Source: Populus alba
Taxonomy: Eukaryota > Streptophyta > Magnoliopsida > Malpighiales > Salicaceae
Direction of reading: 5' to 3'
Assembly (NCBI RefSeq): GCF_005239225.2
Contig: NC_133292.1
Location: 12,053,965 to 12,117,964 of the forward strand
Length of the DNA: 64,000 bases
How positions within the stretch are numbered: position 1 is the stretch's first letter; every line of letters begins with the position of its first letter. Position numbers and translations under genes: made by a program. The notes beneath the pieces were generated by a model. That model did not search any database. It was not told where the DNA came from and worked only from the letters and a program-made list of their open reading frames with translations. This document shows, in pieces, positions 46,228 to 57,583 of the stretch.

Positions 46228-47507
46228 ATGTCAAGGATTTCAATCCCTATAGTCGGATTTCTCCTGCTATGCTGTCTTAATTGCAACTACGATTCGAGCT
46301 GAAGGAGATTACATATAAAATACAAAGACCCGAAACAGCCGACTAACGTAGGAATGAAGGACCTGATGAGTCGAATGACATTAGCAGAAAAGATTGGTCA
46401 GATGACACAGAGAGTGACTGTTGCAACTGCTGATGTCTTGAGGGATTACTCTACTGGCAGCATACTAAGTGGTGGAGGAAGTGCCCCTCACTTTAACGCC
46501 AAAGCTCAAGAATGGATCTATATGATTAATTAATGGATTCCAAAATGCTTCACTCTCTAGTCGTCTTGGAATTCCTATGATTTATGGGATTGATGGTGTT
46601 CATGGGCACAACAATATTTATAAGGCCACTCTCTAGTCGTCTTGGAATTCCAGATTCCAGAAAGGGTGTTCCCTATGTTGGTGGAAAGTAAGTGTGACTT
46701 AATTTAAACATTTAATTATATATATATATTAGCTGCTAAGATAATTACATGAGAAAATGCTAACCTTGTTACAGGGACAAAGTTGCGGCCTGTGCGAAGC
46801 ACTTTGTTGGCGATGGGGGCACCACCAAGGGCATTAACGAGAACAGTACTGCTATTGGTTACCATGGATTGATGAGCATTCATATGCCAGGTTATTTTCT
46901 CTCCATTATCAAGGGTGTCTCAACTGTTATGGTTTCTTACTCAAGCTGGAATGGACAGAAGATGCATGCCAATCGTTACCTTGTCAAGACTGTTCTCAAG
47001 GATACCCTCAAGATCAGGGTACTGCTTAGTTAAATTTCTGATGTTTTTTGTTCAATTATGTATCCAAAACCAAGGCATAGAATATTATGAAAAGCAAACA
47101 ATTCTAACCTTTTGCCTTCACTTTTTGAACGTCACAGGGTTTTGTCATCTCTGATTGGGAGGGTGTCGACAGGATTACTTACCCACGTCATTCAAACTAC
47201 ACAGAATCAGTTCTGAAAGGAATTTCAGCCGGCATTGACATGGTTAGTTGATTCCTACCTCTCTATTCTCGAAGACTAGCAGAAACTTGCCTAATCTTGT
47301 CAAACAAAATGTTTTTTGTTCTGGTTGAATAGAACTGCTGTTTTTCTTGACATTGAAGCTTTGACATGTGTGTTTCAGATCATGGTTCCATACAACCATA
47401 CCGAGTTCATCAATATTGTGACTGACTTAGTAAATAACAATTACATTTAGGTCTATTTTACACTCCCTTAGCTGATGAGACTTTGGTTGACCAGCACGGA
47501 AGCCAGG
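46228..47507 (+). pseudogene. Second GH3 beta-glucan exohydrolase, N-terminal half of a split pseudogene
   Basis: Begins ATGTCAAGG at 46228 with a signal-peptide-like start (VGFLLLCCL). The frame is then lost (tga about 75 bases in), but homology resumes: YKDPKQPTNVGMKDLMSRM, AEKIGQMTQ, TGSILSGGGSAP. Exons 1 and 2 are joined without the intron present in the intact gene. A stop (aattaatgg) interrupts near 46530. Most of exon 2 end, exon 3 and exon 4 are missing; a 25-bp sequence (46551-46575) is repeated at 46627-46651 just before the join to the end of exon 4 (RKGVPYVGGK). Exons 5 (46777-47018, [19 protein letters not shown]) and 6 (47139-47240, [13 protein letters not shown]) are well kept, including the nucleophile Asp. 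Exon 7 (47379-47507) has a deletion and a stop. Exons 8 and 9 lie at 56.4-57.5 kb. Confidence 0.88.
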
Positions 47508-47952
47508 TAGCTTTCTATTTCTGAATCTAATACAAGTCCTTGAATAAGTGAACCTAAGATGGTTTCCTTATTGAAGTCCAGAAAGTCCAAATTAAGTGCT
47601 ACTTTGAATTGGTCTAGCATCGTCCTAAATCATGTTGATCGCTTTATTATGATCTTTATATCACATCTCAGGAATGGCATTTCGGTCCATGGTTCCACAA
47701 AATCTACCATGCAAGGTAAATTAATCGCTTTATTATGATCTTTATCCTGTAAACCCACAATTTTTACTTTACATGATGAAAAAAGAAAGGATAAATCCAG
47801 AAACATGTTGAGCTTGCAGGATCCTGGAGACAATAATACTCAATCACTACCAATAAAGCTGCAACTTAATCAAACAAACTATTTAGTACACGCTTGACAA
47901 CAGTTTCTTGGCCTTCCGAAAGTGCAGCATGTTTCCTTGGCGAATTCCAATT
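47508..47952. other. Spacer at the left edge of the inserted WAK block
   Basis: No gene. A 22-bp direct repeat (atcgctttattatgatcttt core) occurs at 47638-47659 and 47724-47745. The right end is the 3' flank of the minus-strand kinase gene. Confidence 0.6.
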
Positions 47953-50553
47953 TTAAATGCTATCGGTGTAGTTTTCAATCTCGAAGGATATGACAGTTTG
48001 GGATTGACTCGTGGGAGGACTTGCGTTGTTGCGGAAAGATTGTGATGATTGGCCTAGCAAGTGCTCTGTCTCTTCGCTATTTTGCTGGGCCCATGATTTC
48101 TGATTAAGGGATTTCAGCTTAGCAAGCTCCTCTGACACTTCCTTCATGGATGGGCGGTTTACTCCTATGCTATTCAGACATCTTTTAGCAAGCTCAGCAA
48201 AAGCTTCAATCTCATCCATCTCAGCTTCATCAGCTGCTTGAAAATCCAAAATCCCAATAAGATCATTATTTTCCAATGCTGAGTTGAAGTACTGAATAAA
48301 GTTCCGTTTCTTTCCTGACTTGGCATTTGAGTTCGGCTTCTCCCCTGTGAGAAGCTCCACAAGAACTACCCCAAAGCTATAGACATCACTTTTTTCAGTT
48401 AAATTACCCGTCATAAGATACTCTGGATCCAGGTAGCCGAAAGTTCCTTGTATTTTCGTGGCTAAAATATTGGTCTGGCCTGGAGAAATAAGCACCGAAG
48501 CTCCAAAATCTGCTACCTTTGCCGTGTAATTATCGTCTAATAGAATGTTCACCGACTTGACATCTCCGTGAATAACTGGAGGGTTTGCTAGAGAGTGCAA
48601 ATAATCAAGCGAAAGAGCAGCCTCCGATGCAATCCTCAGACGATTGCTCCAGGAAGCCAATACCTGTGACCTTTTGTCATGGATGTGCTTGAAAAGGGTT
48701 CCATTTGAGATGAACTCGTAAACTAGTAATGGCACTTTGGTCTCCAAGCACAGGCCCAGGAGTTTTACCACGTTCTTGTGGTTGACCTGTGAAACAACGC
48801 AGATTTCATGTTGGAAATCCTCGTTCATCTGAGCTTTGTCCACCCCCTTGGACTTCTTGACAGCAACTACTGTATTGTCTGCTAAAACTCCTTTGTAAAC
48901 TGAACCGAAACCACCTTCCCCGAGTTTTTTATCATCATCATAATTGTTGGTTGCTTTTGTCAGCTCTGCCTCACAGAAAATCCTTACTCTTTGATGCTTT
49001 AAAACCGCTCCCCCATTTTCTCTGAAGTTCTTGTCCTTTCTTCTTTTACTCAGGATCATGAAGAGCAATAGGCAAATAATCACCAGGGAAACTATGGCGC
49101 CTATGACTGCATACAGAAAATCAATGGAAAACAACTGAATCTCTTGAACAGAAACGTTTCCATGCCATATTTAGTGGCTATGCTAATCTCATGTGTTGAG
49201 AGGGAGGAATAAAGGATGTATGCAAAGCAGAATCCAATAACAGGAGCTTATTGGTTCTCTGAGTACTGAAGATGCTCTGGAAGCAGTCAAAGCAAGCAAT
49301 AGCAACCACTGGTATAGAAGAAAAATGCAAAGGACATTTACCTGCTATAATGGTAGTGATAGCAAATCCTTGACAACCTACTTTGCCATCACCATGCATG
49401 CCAAGTGAACATTTACATTCGTAATCCCCGTTGGTGTTGTGGCATTTACCATGACATGTGTATTTCTCGGGATCCTTGCACTCATCAATATCTGCAAACA
49501 TAAAAAATTATGAGTTTACCTTAATTCAATTCAATTTAGTCTACACGAATAAAAATTCTAGAAAAATTCTGGCAGGTCTACGCATTTAGAAGTTGTTTTG
49601 TTTCATCAATATCTGAGAATAAGAATGAACAATCTTTTAATTTCAATTACGTAACTACTCAAGGCATCTGTCGCTTTACCTTGGCACCCTTGTTCAAGAT
49701 ATGGGTTTCCTTCGAATCCTGCATTGCATGCGCAACGATATCCTTGACCATTATCAGAGTAACTGCAATTTGTATTGATGCCACAAGCATATGAACTCTT
49801 ATTGGCCCGAGCCTGTTCGCATGTCTCGGTTTGAGCTACCCATTCGATCACAATATTTGATGTATCATTAGGTTTTGGAGTACGAGAGAGTGGCCAATCC
49901 GACAGGTCAAGGGAGTCTTTGTCCTCAAGGAATGCAAAGCCACAGGGGTTAAATTCGAAAACATTCATGTGGTTGTCATTGCTCCCCATGGTAATATTCA
50001 GAGACTTGAGACCCTTGGGAATCGAGGTCTGGCAGCATCCAGAACCTGAGCAGGGATTCTCCTTTGACATGTTAACATTTCCAGTGCATAAAGAGAGACA
50101 GGCAGCCCCGAATGTCTCCTCCTTGTTGGTCACCGTGCCAATGGTATCACAACCAACTGCTGTGAACATATTTCGAGAGTCTGAAAGTGTGAAGGCGGGT
50201 CCAAGTGTAATATACGAATTGGAAAGCCTGTCCCGCAGCCCTGTCTTGTTATAGCAATCGAACGATATATAAAAGCCTACAGTGACTGTGCCATTCAGCA
50301 ATGATATATTGCGAGCAGGCATGTTCTTTCCAGCCCACAGTTCATGATGACCATCATCAGTGGAATTGCAATGTAGAAAGAAGTGTTCATTCATGGCACA
50401 TCTTGGTTCCCCAATCCCAAACGGGTAAGGAACAATAACATCCCCACACCTTTCTTGGCAGCCATCTCTCACATCTGGATTTGCTGTTGCTCCTGTTACT
50501 GCAGCCACTAGTACCAACATCATCAGCAAAGACACCCTCCTCTGAAGTATCAT
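47953..50553 (-). CDS. Wall-associated receptor kinase-like protein (WAK family), complete
   Basis: Three exons: 50553-49680, 49491-49342, 49106-47953; all phase 1, joining to 725 residues, the usual WAK layout. A signal peptide covers residues ~1-24 (SLLMMLVLVAAVTGATA). The galacturonan-binding GUB_WAK domain starts CQERCGDVIVPYPFGIGEPR. An EGF-like module follows (ACGINTNCSYSDNGQGYRC) and a calcium-binding EGF module in exon 2 (DIDECKDPEKYTCHGKCHN). The membrane helix is at residues ~342-362 (IGAIVSLVIICLLLFMIL). In the kinase are LGEGGFGSVYKG (P-loop), VAVKKSK (VAIK Lys), HGDVKSVNILLDD (catalytic loop with HGD instead of HRD), VADFGAS and GTFGYLDPEYLMTG. WAKs bind pectin and oligogalacturonides and signal at the plasma membrane. 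All expected domains are intact. It lies inside a GH3 pseudogene, in opposite orientation. Confidence 0.93.
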
Positions 50554-51312
50554 TTTCTATACACCAAAACTTAATATATGTACACAAAGAAGCTCCGAAC
50601 CAACTCTCTCCCACTAATTTTGAGTTGTGCAGCTTCATTTCCTGGTAGACAATATATAGCAAAGAGAGACTGACAGAAAACACTCATCATATGACCAATT
50701 CAGTGATGATCAGGTCAATGAAGTCTTGAGTGTCCTTTCTTTGATCTTTCTTTAGTAGTAATCCAAAATTAACCCAAATGTGATGTAATTAGACTAAAAT
50801 AAATGATGTGAAAGAAACCAATAGGACAAGAATCCCTCAGAATACACTACACGCTAGTGCTCCCTGGAAGTGGTCAAGGGACCAAGTGTCTATTTGTTTT
50901 TTCATTTCAAAGTTTTTATTTTAAAAAATAAAAAATGTTGTTTCTACGTACTTTAAATTAATTTTTTAATATTTTTAGATTATTTTAATATAATAATATT
51001 AAAAATATATTTTTAGGAGTATATTGATTAGTAGATTAATTAATACAAACTCAAAGGGTGCTAGTTTTTCAATTGTTTTTTTAATTGTTATATTTTGATG
51101 ATTTTTTTTATTTACTCCTTTCTGTGATGCTCTTACTCCGACCTCTCAACTTCTTCGTTGATTATCTTATGGTGATCACATCAGCTGGCATGGAACGGCT
51201 GTAGACTTACGTCTGTGCTCCCAGTTCTTTTAAATATTCTGTTTTTCTTGTATTATTATTTTAATCCTATTAAAAAATATCCCATCCTCAGTCATTAGAC
51301 AATGAGGCAAAA
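50554..51312. other. 5' flank of the WAK gene and AT-rich repeat
   Basis: 50554-50745 matches the flank of the second WAK copy (56102-56395): acaatatatagcaaagagag and aaaacactcatcatatgacc occur in both. 50900-51020 is a member of the AT-rich dispersed family. No gene on either strand. Confidence 0.6.
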
Positions 51313-51397
51313 ACACCCACCTCCGAAGTATCATTTCCTAGATACCACCACCCAACTTAATATATGTATACAAAGAAGCTCCGAACCAACTCTCTCC
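51313..51397 (-). pseudogene. Relic of a third WAK 5' end
   Basis: About 85 bases almost identical to the start-codon region of the other two copies (aacttaatatatgtatacaa, agaagctccgaaccaactct). It includes an ATG at 51334-51332 followed by the first codons of the signal peptide (MILRRWV), then homology stops. Confidence 0.75.
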
Positions 51398-52349
51398 GAA
51401 ATGTGATGTGAGACGCAACGATTAATTGAATATGGATTTATTGTATTTGAATATGGTGAGGAAAATGATTTGTAGAAGACTTCGGCTCATATATAGTAGT
51501 ATACTCAAACACTGAACATGTCAAGCTGAGCATGTTTGACTGTCCGAAATTTACACCTTTTTCTTTGTAATTTCTCTAGAGAAAAATCAGGATTTTATTT
51601 TTTAAGCTATGTTTATGTCCTCTATTAAAAACCTCTTTCACTGTATTATTAATCTCGTATGGTTATTTCCCCTAGCTACGACTTCAACCATTTACACATT
51701 CTAAATCATTTAGACATTCTAAAATAATTACAAAATAGGGTCCCACCTAGAAAGAGTCCCCGTTGCCGCAGTCAAAATCCAAAATTACAGGATATATAAT
51801 TATATATATACACGCCTGAGCAAAACCCCAAAAGTTGACTTTGTCGAAGTACTCCACAAATTCTCTCATCTACCAACATACCAAAAATAAATGTATGATT
51901 TGTGTTGTTTCGAGTATAAAGTTGAAATCTTTTGATGATTGTTTTAAATCTTACAATGTCTTTTTTTTTTTTTAATTCAAGTTTGGTTTTTTTTTTATTG
52001 AGAATATTAAAATATATTTTTTTAAAAAATTAATATTAAATTTAAAAAACGAACTAGAGCATACGATGTTGTCTGGTGATTGAACATGTTTTTCTGCTAT
52101 TTTTTTTGGATGCATTGCCACATCTTCTTCCTCTTGATGTGACACATGTTATCAAATAATGAATTATTTATTGTTGGGCAGACTTTTTTTTTTCCCTTTC
52201 TTTTCTCTCATCTCCTCACTAAAATTGTAGATTGATCTACTTGATTTTTTATATTTTCTACTTCAGCCCCTTTTCTTTTAATTTTTTAATTTTTATTCTT
52301 TGTTTTTTTTGTAAAAAGTTTTATTTCTTTTCAATTTGGACATTCAATT

Positions 52350-52406
<57 letters not shown>

Positions 52407-53385
52407 CAGTCCTTATTCTTTTTGATTTTTTTTCTTGGCATTTTTATAAAAGTTTTATTGATTTTAAATTTTATCATTCAATTTAAGTTTATATTGTGTT
52501 ATTATTTTCAATTTGGTCCTTATTTTTTTTTCTTTTTGTTGGAGTTATTTTTCTTTCAAATTTAACTCTCCAACCAAAAAATTTGTCCCATTTTCTTAGT
52601 TTTTTCCTTGGCACTTTTACACAAGTTTTTATTTTTTTTCAATGTATTCTTTTAATTATAATTTGTCATTTTTTTTTAATTTGATCATTATTATTTTTAA
52701 TTTCTAATTTTTTCATTGTCCTTTTTATAAAAATTTAATAGTTTTCAATTGTATCTTTCAATCCAAGTCATGGTGGTGTTTATTAAAAAAAAAAAAAAAT
52801 TGGTCCACATTCTTTTATTTTTTTTTGTTAGAGTTATTTTTCTTTTAAATTTAACCCTCCATTCAAAAAATTTTAATTGCCCTTTAATTTATTTTTATTT
52901 TTCACCATCATTCTTTTAATTACCATTTTTTAATTTAGATCCTTTTGTATTGTTAATTTTTTCCTCCTATTTCATTCTTTTCAATGTTTGATTTGCTAAG
53001 GATTATGCTTCACCATTTTTCCAAGCATGATGTTTTCGGTTTAATAACCCGGGTCACATGTTTAAAAAAGTTGATGTTAGTTGACATCCTTTTTTTTTTT
53101 ACTTATTTTTTTTTAATTTTATCATTGTTTTTTTTTTTTATCTATAGAATTATCCAATCTCATGACTTGGGTTATGAGTTTTGTGGCAAACCACAAGTTG
53201 ACTCGCCCCTTATTATCTATTTCATCATCATTCAACATTAGTGTTTTTTTTTTTTTAAGAATTAACTCTGTTTGTTTTCTTTGATTTTTTTTTTTATATA
53301 GAATTCTCTTGATTTTATAATCTGATTCATAAGTTTTTGCCCATTATTATCTATATTATATATTTATCGCAGTATCTCGAGTAAC
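51398..53385. other. AT-rich spacer with (AT)n microsatellite
   Basis: No gene; the frames open here are T-rich low complexity. A perfect (AT)n run of about 42 bases is at 52354-52395. Around 52430-52960 a T-rich segment is internally repetitive (tttggtccttattttttttt, cttggcacttttacacaagt and variants recur), suggesting diverged tandem copies. Confidence 0.6.
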
Positions 53386-53590
53386 CAAAGGTGCCTTGCA
53401 CATTAGTCGTCAAATGACTTTGATCAACGGAGAGTGATCTTTGAAGTCCCGATATCGGCAGTTTCAGCAGCAATATGTAATCTCATTTCCCATGGTAAAG
53501 GGAACTCCTCATTTCCCATGACCTTTTAACCGCAACAATTACTTCATCTGCTAGCATCCCTTTATACACGGTACCTTGGCCATCTGTTAT
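53385..53590 (-). pseudogene. Kinase-domain remnants of a second WAK gene
   Basis: On the minus strand 53583-53520 reads GQGTVYKGMLADEVIVAVK, the P-loop end and VAIK lysine of a WAK kinase. 53400-53378 reads GTFGYSRYC, matching the start of the activation-segment motif GTFGYLDPEY. The 250 or so residues that should separate them are gone. Confidence 0.7.
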
Positions 53591-55530
53591 AATATAATAG
53601 ATATGAATATCTATACATATTATATTATACGATTGAGTCATTAATCATTATTATATTGCAAAAAATGCTAATCAATAAGCAATTTTGAAATTTTCTTATT
53701 CCTTTAAAGTTTTAAGGAATTAAAATTTGTTTTAAACAATTAATTTTTTATGTTTCATGAAATTTTCAAAAAAGACTAAGATGATCACTTTTTTTTTTTT
53801 TTTTTTTTTTAATTCTATGTTAGAATAACTTGTTCTTAAATATTGAATTTGAGTGGCATATGCAACCAAGCAGTGGGCGAGGGAAGTGGCCATCAATTAT
53901 TTCAAATAAAACTCTACGATTGACGATTTTAATATTTTGAATTATTTTTTGAAATAAAAAATAAACTAGTTCGGTACTTTTGTTTTTGAACCCAAAAGGC
54001 AAAGCCCTAGTAAATGATGCCCAGCTTATTGTTTTGGACTTTTGGGTGGATGGATCGATTCATTAATAAATTACATATAGGAGGCCCGGGCCCCCCTAAA
54101 ATATTCCGCCTGTATAATATATATATATACCGCCCCTGAAAAAATGGGATGATGGACACCACTTGACTTGAATTTCTATTCCATGTCTCGTGTTAACAGC
54201 TGTTGCAGGCAAGAGTGATAGAGAGAAGGGAAAGAGACGTATAGAGAATATATATATATATAGGTATAAGGTAATTAAGTGTGGATGAGGTTTTTTATTC
54301 TACAAAAGTTTTTTATTGTAATTAAATGTCATTTTTTAATTTTATTTTTAAAAAAATTAATTTACGTACCCTAATATAAAATCCTGTAAATATAAATTCA
54401 TTACTTTGCACAATAAATTTTGCAGTCGGTCAAAAAAAAAAAAAATATAAATTATAAGTAAAATTTTTCAACGAAAAAATTGAAATAGAACCATCAATTA
54501 ATTTATTTTCATTAAACAAAATAAGGTAACTTAAATTTAAAATCTATTTTTTATTTTATTTTGAGATGTTTGTTAATAATTTAATGAGGTTTTTTTTATA
54601 TAATTCTACCATTTTGCTTTATTTTTTTTCTTAGATCTGCTAATTTTACCAATTATTTTTTGAATTCTTGTTATACGTGTTTTTTTTTAATTCATTAGAT
54701 ATATTTCATTGGTTTGTTTTGATTATATTTTGATTTTTTTTTATGCTTTGTTTTTAGCATAATCATCAAAATTATCAATTTTTTCTCACGATATATGTTT
54801 TGATTTTAGGTTGAACCATGAACAAAATAAGAAGAATTTCATTTTTTTTTCAAAAAAAATATTGATAACTCGCAGCCTAGTGAACCAACTCCAATGTGTA
54901 ATGTTAAAGTTATGATTGAGCAACTCCAATGCGTCTCAGTTTACAAAGAACCCGCGTTGATTAGTGAGAATAGTTCTTTATTATTTTTTGCTTTATTTCA
55001 AAGTTTATCAACACATAAATAATGCTTCGTTTTAGATAATGTTTCTTATATACTTTGTATGTTTATATTTGATAGATATAAAGACTAACATTAAAGTGAT
55101 GAATATATTATGAAGATGAAATTAACTTCGTTACTTTGACTTAATTTGATATTTATTCAAACCTTTTACCTCATACAAAGATAATTATATGTTTATAGTA
55201 AGTTATTTGAATAAAACTAAATTATACAGGTTTTTTTACAACTCATGTACAATAAAGTAAAATAAATATTATATTTTATTATATTAATTATGGGTCCCTG
55301 ACAAATAATTCTAGCTCCACCCTTGCATATAAGATATTTGAAAAACAAGGAACATCTGCCACTGCCACTGCCCTGCCACGTATTGAAGTGCATGCACATT
55401 AATTACCTGAAATAATAATTGTGATGATGCCAAACCTTGAATTTGTTTTCGAAGAGTTACGGGTTTGAATTTTTTTAGAATCATTAAAATTTTATATAAT
55501 GAAATTAGTTAATGGGAACACAAAGTAGTC
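53591..55530. other. AT-rich spacer, no gene seen
   Basis: Poly-T at 53790-53810, TA runs near 54115-54130 and 54250-54262. 53820-54000 and 55217-55399 have open frames without family resemblance. Nothing else is recognised. Confidence 0.6.
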
Positions 55531-56101
55531 CCAACCATTTACATTCGTAATCGCCAAAGGTGTTGTGGCATTTACCATGACATGGGTGTCTCTTGCCGGC
55601 ATCCTTGCACTCATCGAAATCTGTCAACATAACAAATTATGAATTTACCTTTGATTCAACGAGTAAAAGTTCTAAGAAGTTCTGGCAGGACTACGGATAC
55701 CTTTGATTCAACACATTTCGAGAGTCTGAAAATGTGAAGGGGCCTGACCCAAGTGTCTTAGACTGATTGAAAAGCCGCGACTGCCTCCCTAACTTGTCAT
55801 AGCAATCGAACGATATATAAAAGCCTACAGTGACTGTGCCATTCAGCAATGATATATTGCGAGCAGGCATGTCCTCTACAAACCACAGTTCATGATGACC
55901 ATCATCAGTAGAAGTGCAATCTAGAAAGAAGTGTTGATTCATGGCACATCTTTGTTCCCCAATCCCAAACGGGTAAGGAACAATAACATCCCCACACCTT
56001 TCTTGGCAGCCATCTCTCACATCTGGATTTGCTGTTGCTCCTGTTACTGCAGCCACTAGTAGCAACATCATCAGCAAAATCACCCACCTCTGAAGTATCA
56101 T
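55531..56101 (-). pseudogene. Second WAK gene: GUB_WAK fragment and EGF exon fragment
   Basis: 56101-55720 matches exon 1 of the intact WAK gene almost residue for residue (MILQRWVILLMMLLLVAAVT, GDVIVPYPFGIGEQRCAMNQ, VTVGFYISFDCYDK). It stops after FTFSDSRN, about 120 residues in. After a join that repeats flanking words (ctttgattcaac at 55652-55663 and 55700-55711), 55621-55535 carries the calcium-binding EGF exon (DECKD...CHGKCHNTFGDYEC). The rest of the ectodomain and the membrane segment are missing; kinase scraps are at 53.4-53.6 kb. Confidence 0.85.
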
Positions 56102-56399
56102 TTTCTATACACCACCACCCAACTTAATATATGTATACAAAGAAGCTCCAAACCAACTCTCTCCCGCTAATTTTTAATTGTGCAGCTTCATTTCCTGGTA
56201 GACAATATATAGCAAAGAGAGACTGACGGAAAACACTCATCATATGACCAATTCCGAGATGATCAGGTCAATGAATCTATTCTTTCACGTTCGGAAAATA
56301 TCTCATCCGAAGTCATGAGTCAATGAGGCCCCAATAATTAATGAATCATGAAGACTAAAATAAATGATGCGAGAGATGGCTTGTGAGTCCTTTCTTTTA

Positions 56400-57512
56400 T
56401 CCTTGTGCTGCTGAAGAATGGAGAGAACGCGGATGCTCCAGTTCTACCCCTCCCTAAAAAAGCATCTTGGATCCTTGTAGCCGCAAGCCATGCCACCAAT
56501 CTGGGCTATCAGTGTGGAGGATGGACTGCAACTTGGCAAGGCGTTGATGGCAACAATTACACTGCTGGTATAATTAAACTGCTTCTCCTTTTTGCTTCCA
56601 TTTCAAGCACGCTTCTCTTGAATTCAAATATAATAGTAGGAGTATTGATGGAGTTTGTCCTATCGCACAATGAGCCGGAACCACCATCTTAAGTGGTATC
56701 TCAGCCGCAGTAGATCCAAGCACAGAAATCATTTACAGCAAGAACCCTGATGCTGATTTCGTCAAGTCCAACAACTTCTCTTATGCCATTGTTGTGGTCG
56801 GAGAGACTCCTTATGCCGAGACAGCTGGAGACAGTTTGAACCTGACCATAGCTGAACCAGGTCCAAGGACGATCCTCAATGTCCGCGGCAATGTTAAGTG
56901 CGTTGTTGTCACAGTATCTGGTCGTCCAGTCGTGATTGAGCCCTGCGAGTCAATAATCGATGCTCTTGTTGCTGCTTGGTTGCCAGGCACTGAAGGCCAA
57001 GGAGTAGCAGATGTGCTTTTCGGGGATGATGGATTTACTGGAAAGCTGCCCCGTAAAGAGGAAAGAGCACTTGATAAGTTTTGATATTCTCTTATTATTC
57101 TCGCCTGAGTTTTCATACATTGCTTGATAAATTTATATACACTGTCATTGTTTGATTTTGGAAGAACAGGTTTCTGGCCGAAATTATAGCTGCTGTTCCT
57201 GGATAGCTACTATAACCGTTGTTTCTATATTACACAGTTGTTACAATAAATAATAACCACAATTGCAGCCTTGATGTACTCTGCATAATTCAAGGCAGAG
57301 TGTTATCTCTTGTTCCTGATTGCAGGCTTGTGTTGCAGCTATGATTTGCAGGATTAAAGGGCAGTGATGCACCTGATTGAAGACTTTCCCTTTTACCCCG
57401 GACTTGGTTCAAGACCGTTGATCAGCTCCCTATGAATGTTGGGGACTCTCATTACGATCCCCTCTTCTCCTATGATTTTGGACTCACTACTAAGCCTGTC
57501 AATGCTAGCTAG
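56400..57512 (+). pseudogene. Second GH3 beta-glucan exohydrolase, C-terminal half of the split pseudogene
   Basis: Homology starts abruptly inside exon 8 ([18 protein letters not shown]), continues [19 protein letters not shown] and [13 protein letters not shown] (donor at 56569), then an out-of-frame start of exon 9 (about 56672-56710). [57 protein letters not shown] and [10 protein letters not shown] follow. About 340 unrelated bases (57055-57398) interrupt between KLPR and [15 protein letters not shown] (57399-57445), and the gene ends LTTKPVNAS with TAG at 57510-57512. It supplies exactly the parts missing from the piece at 46.2-47.5 kb, on the same strand. Confidence 0.88.
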
Positions 57513-57583
57513 AAAATCTGCTTTTGAACAACGATAGGTTTCAGCATGTCATGTAATGTTCCAAGACATTTAGCGGAGTCATG

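Noticed and set aside
52232..53241. Three frames of 62-85 residues with many Phe and Ile
   Set aside because: Translations of T-rich and (AT)n repeats; the apparent membrane segments are composition artefacts.
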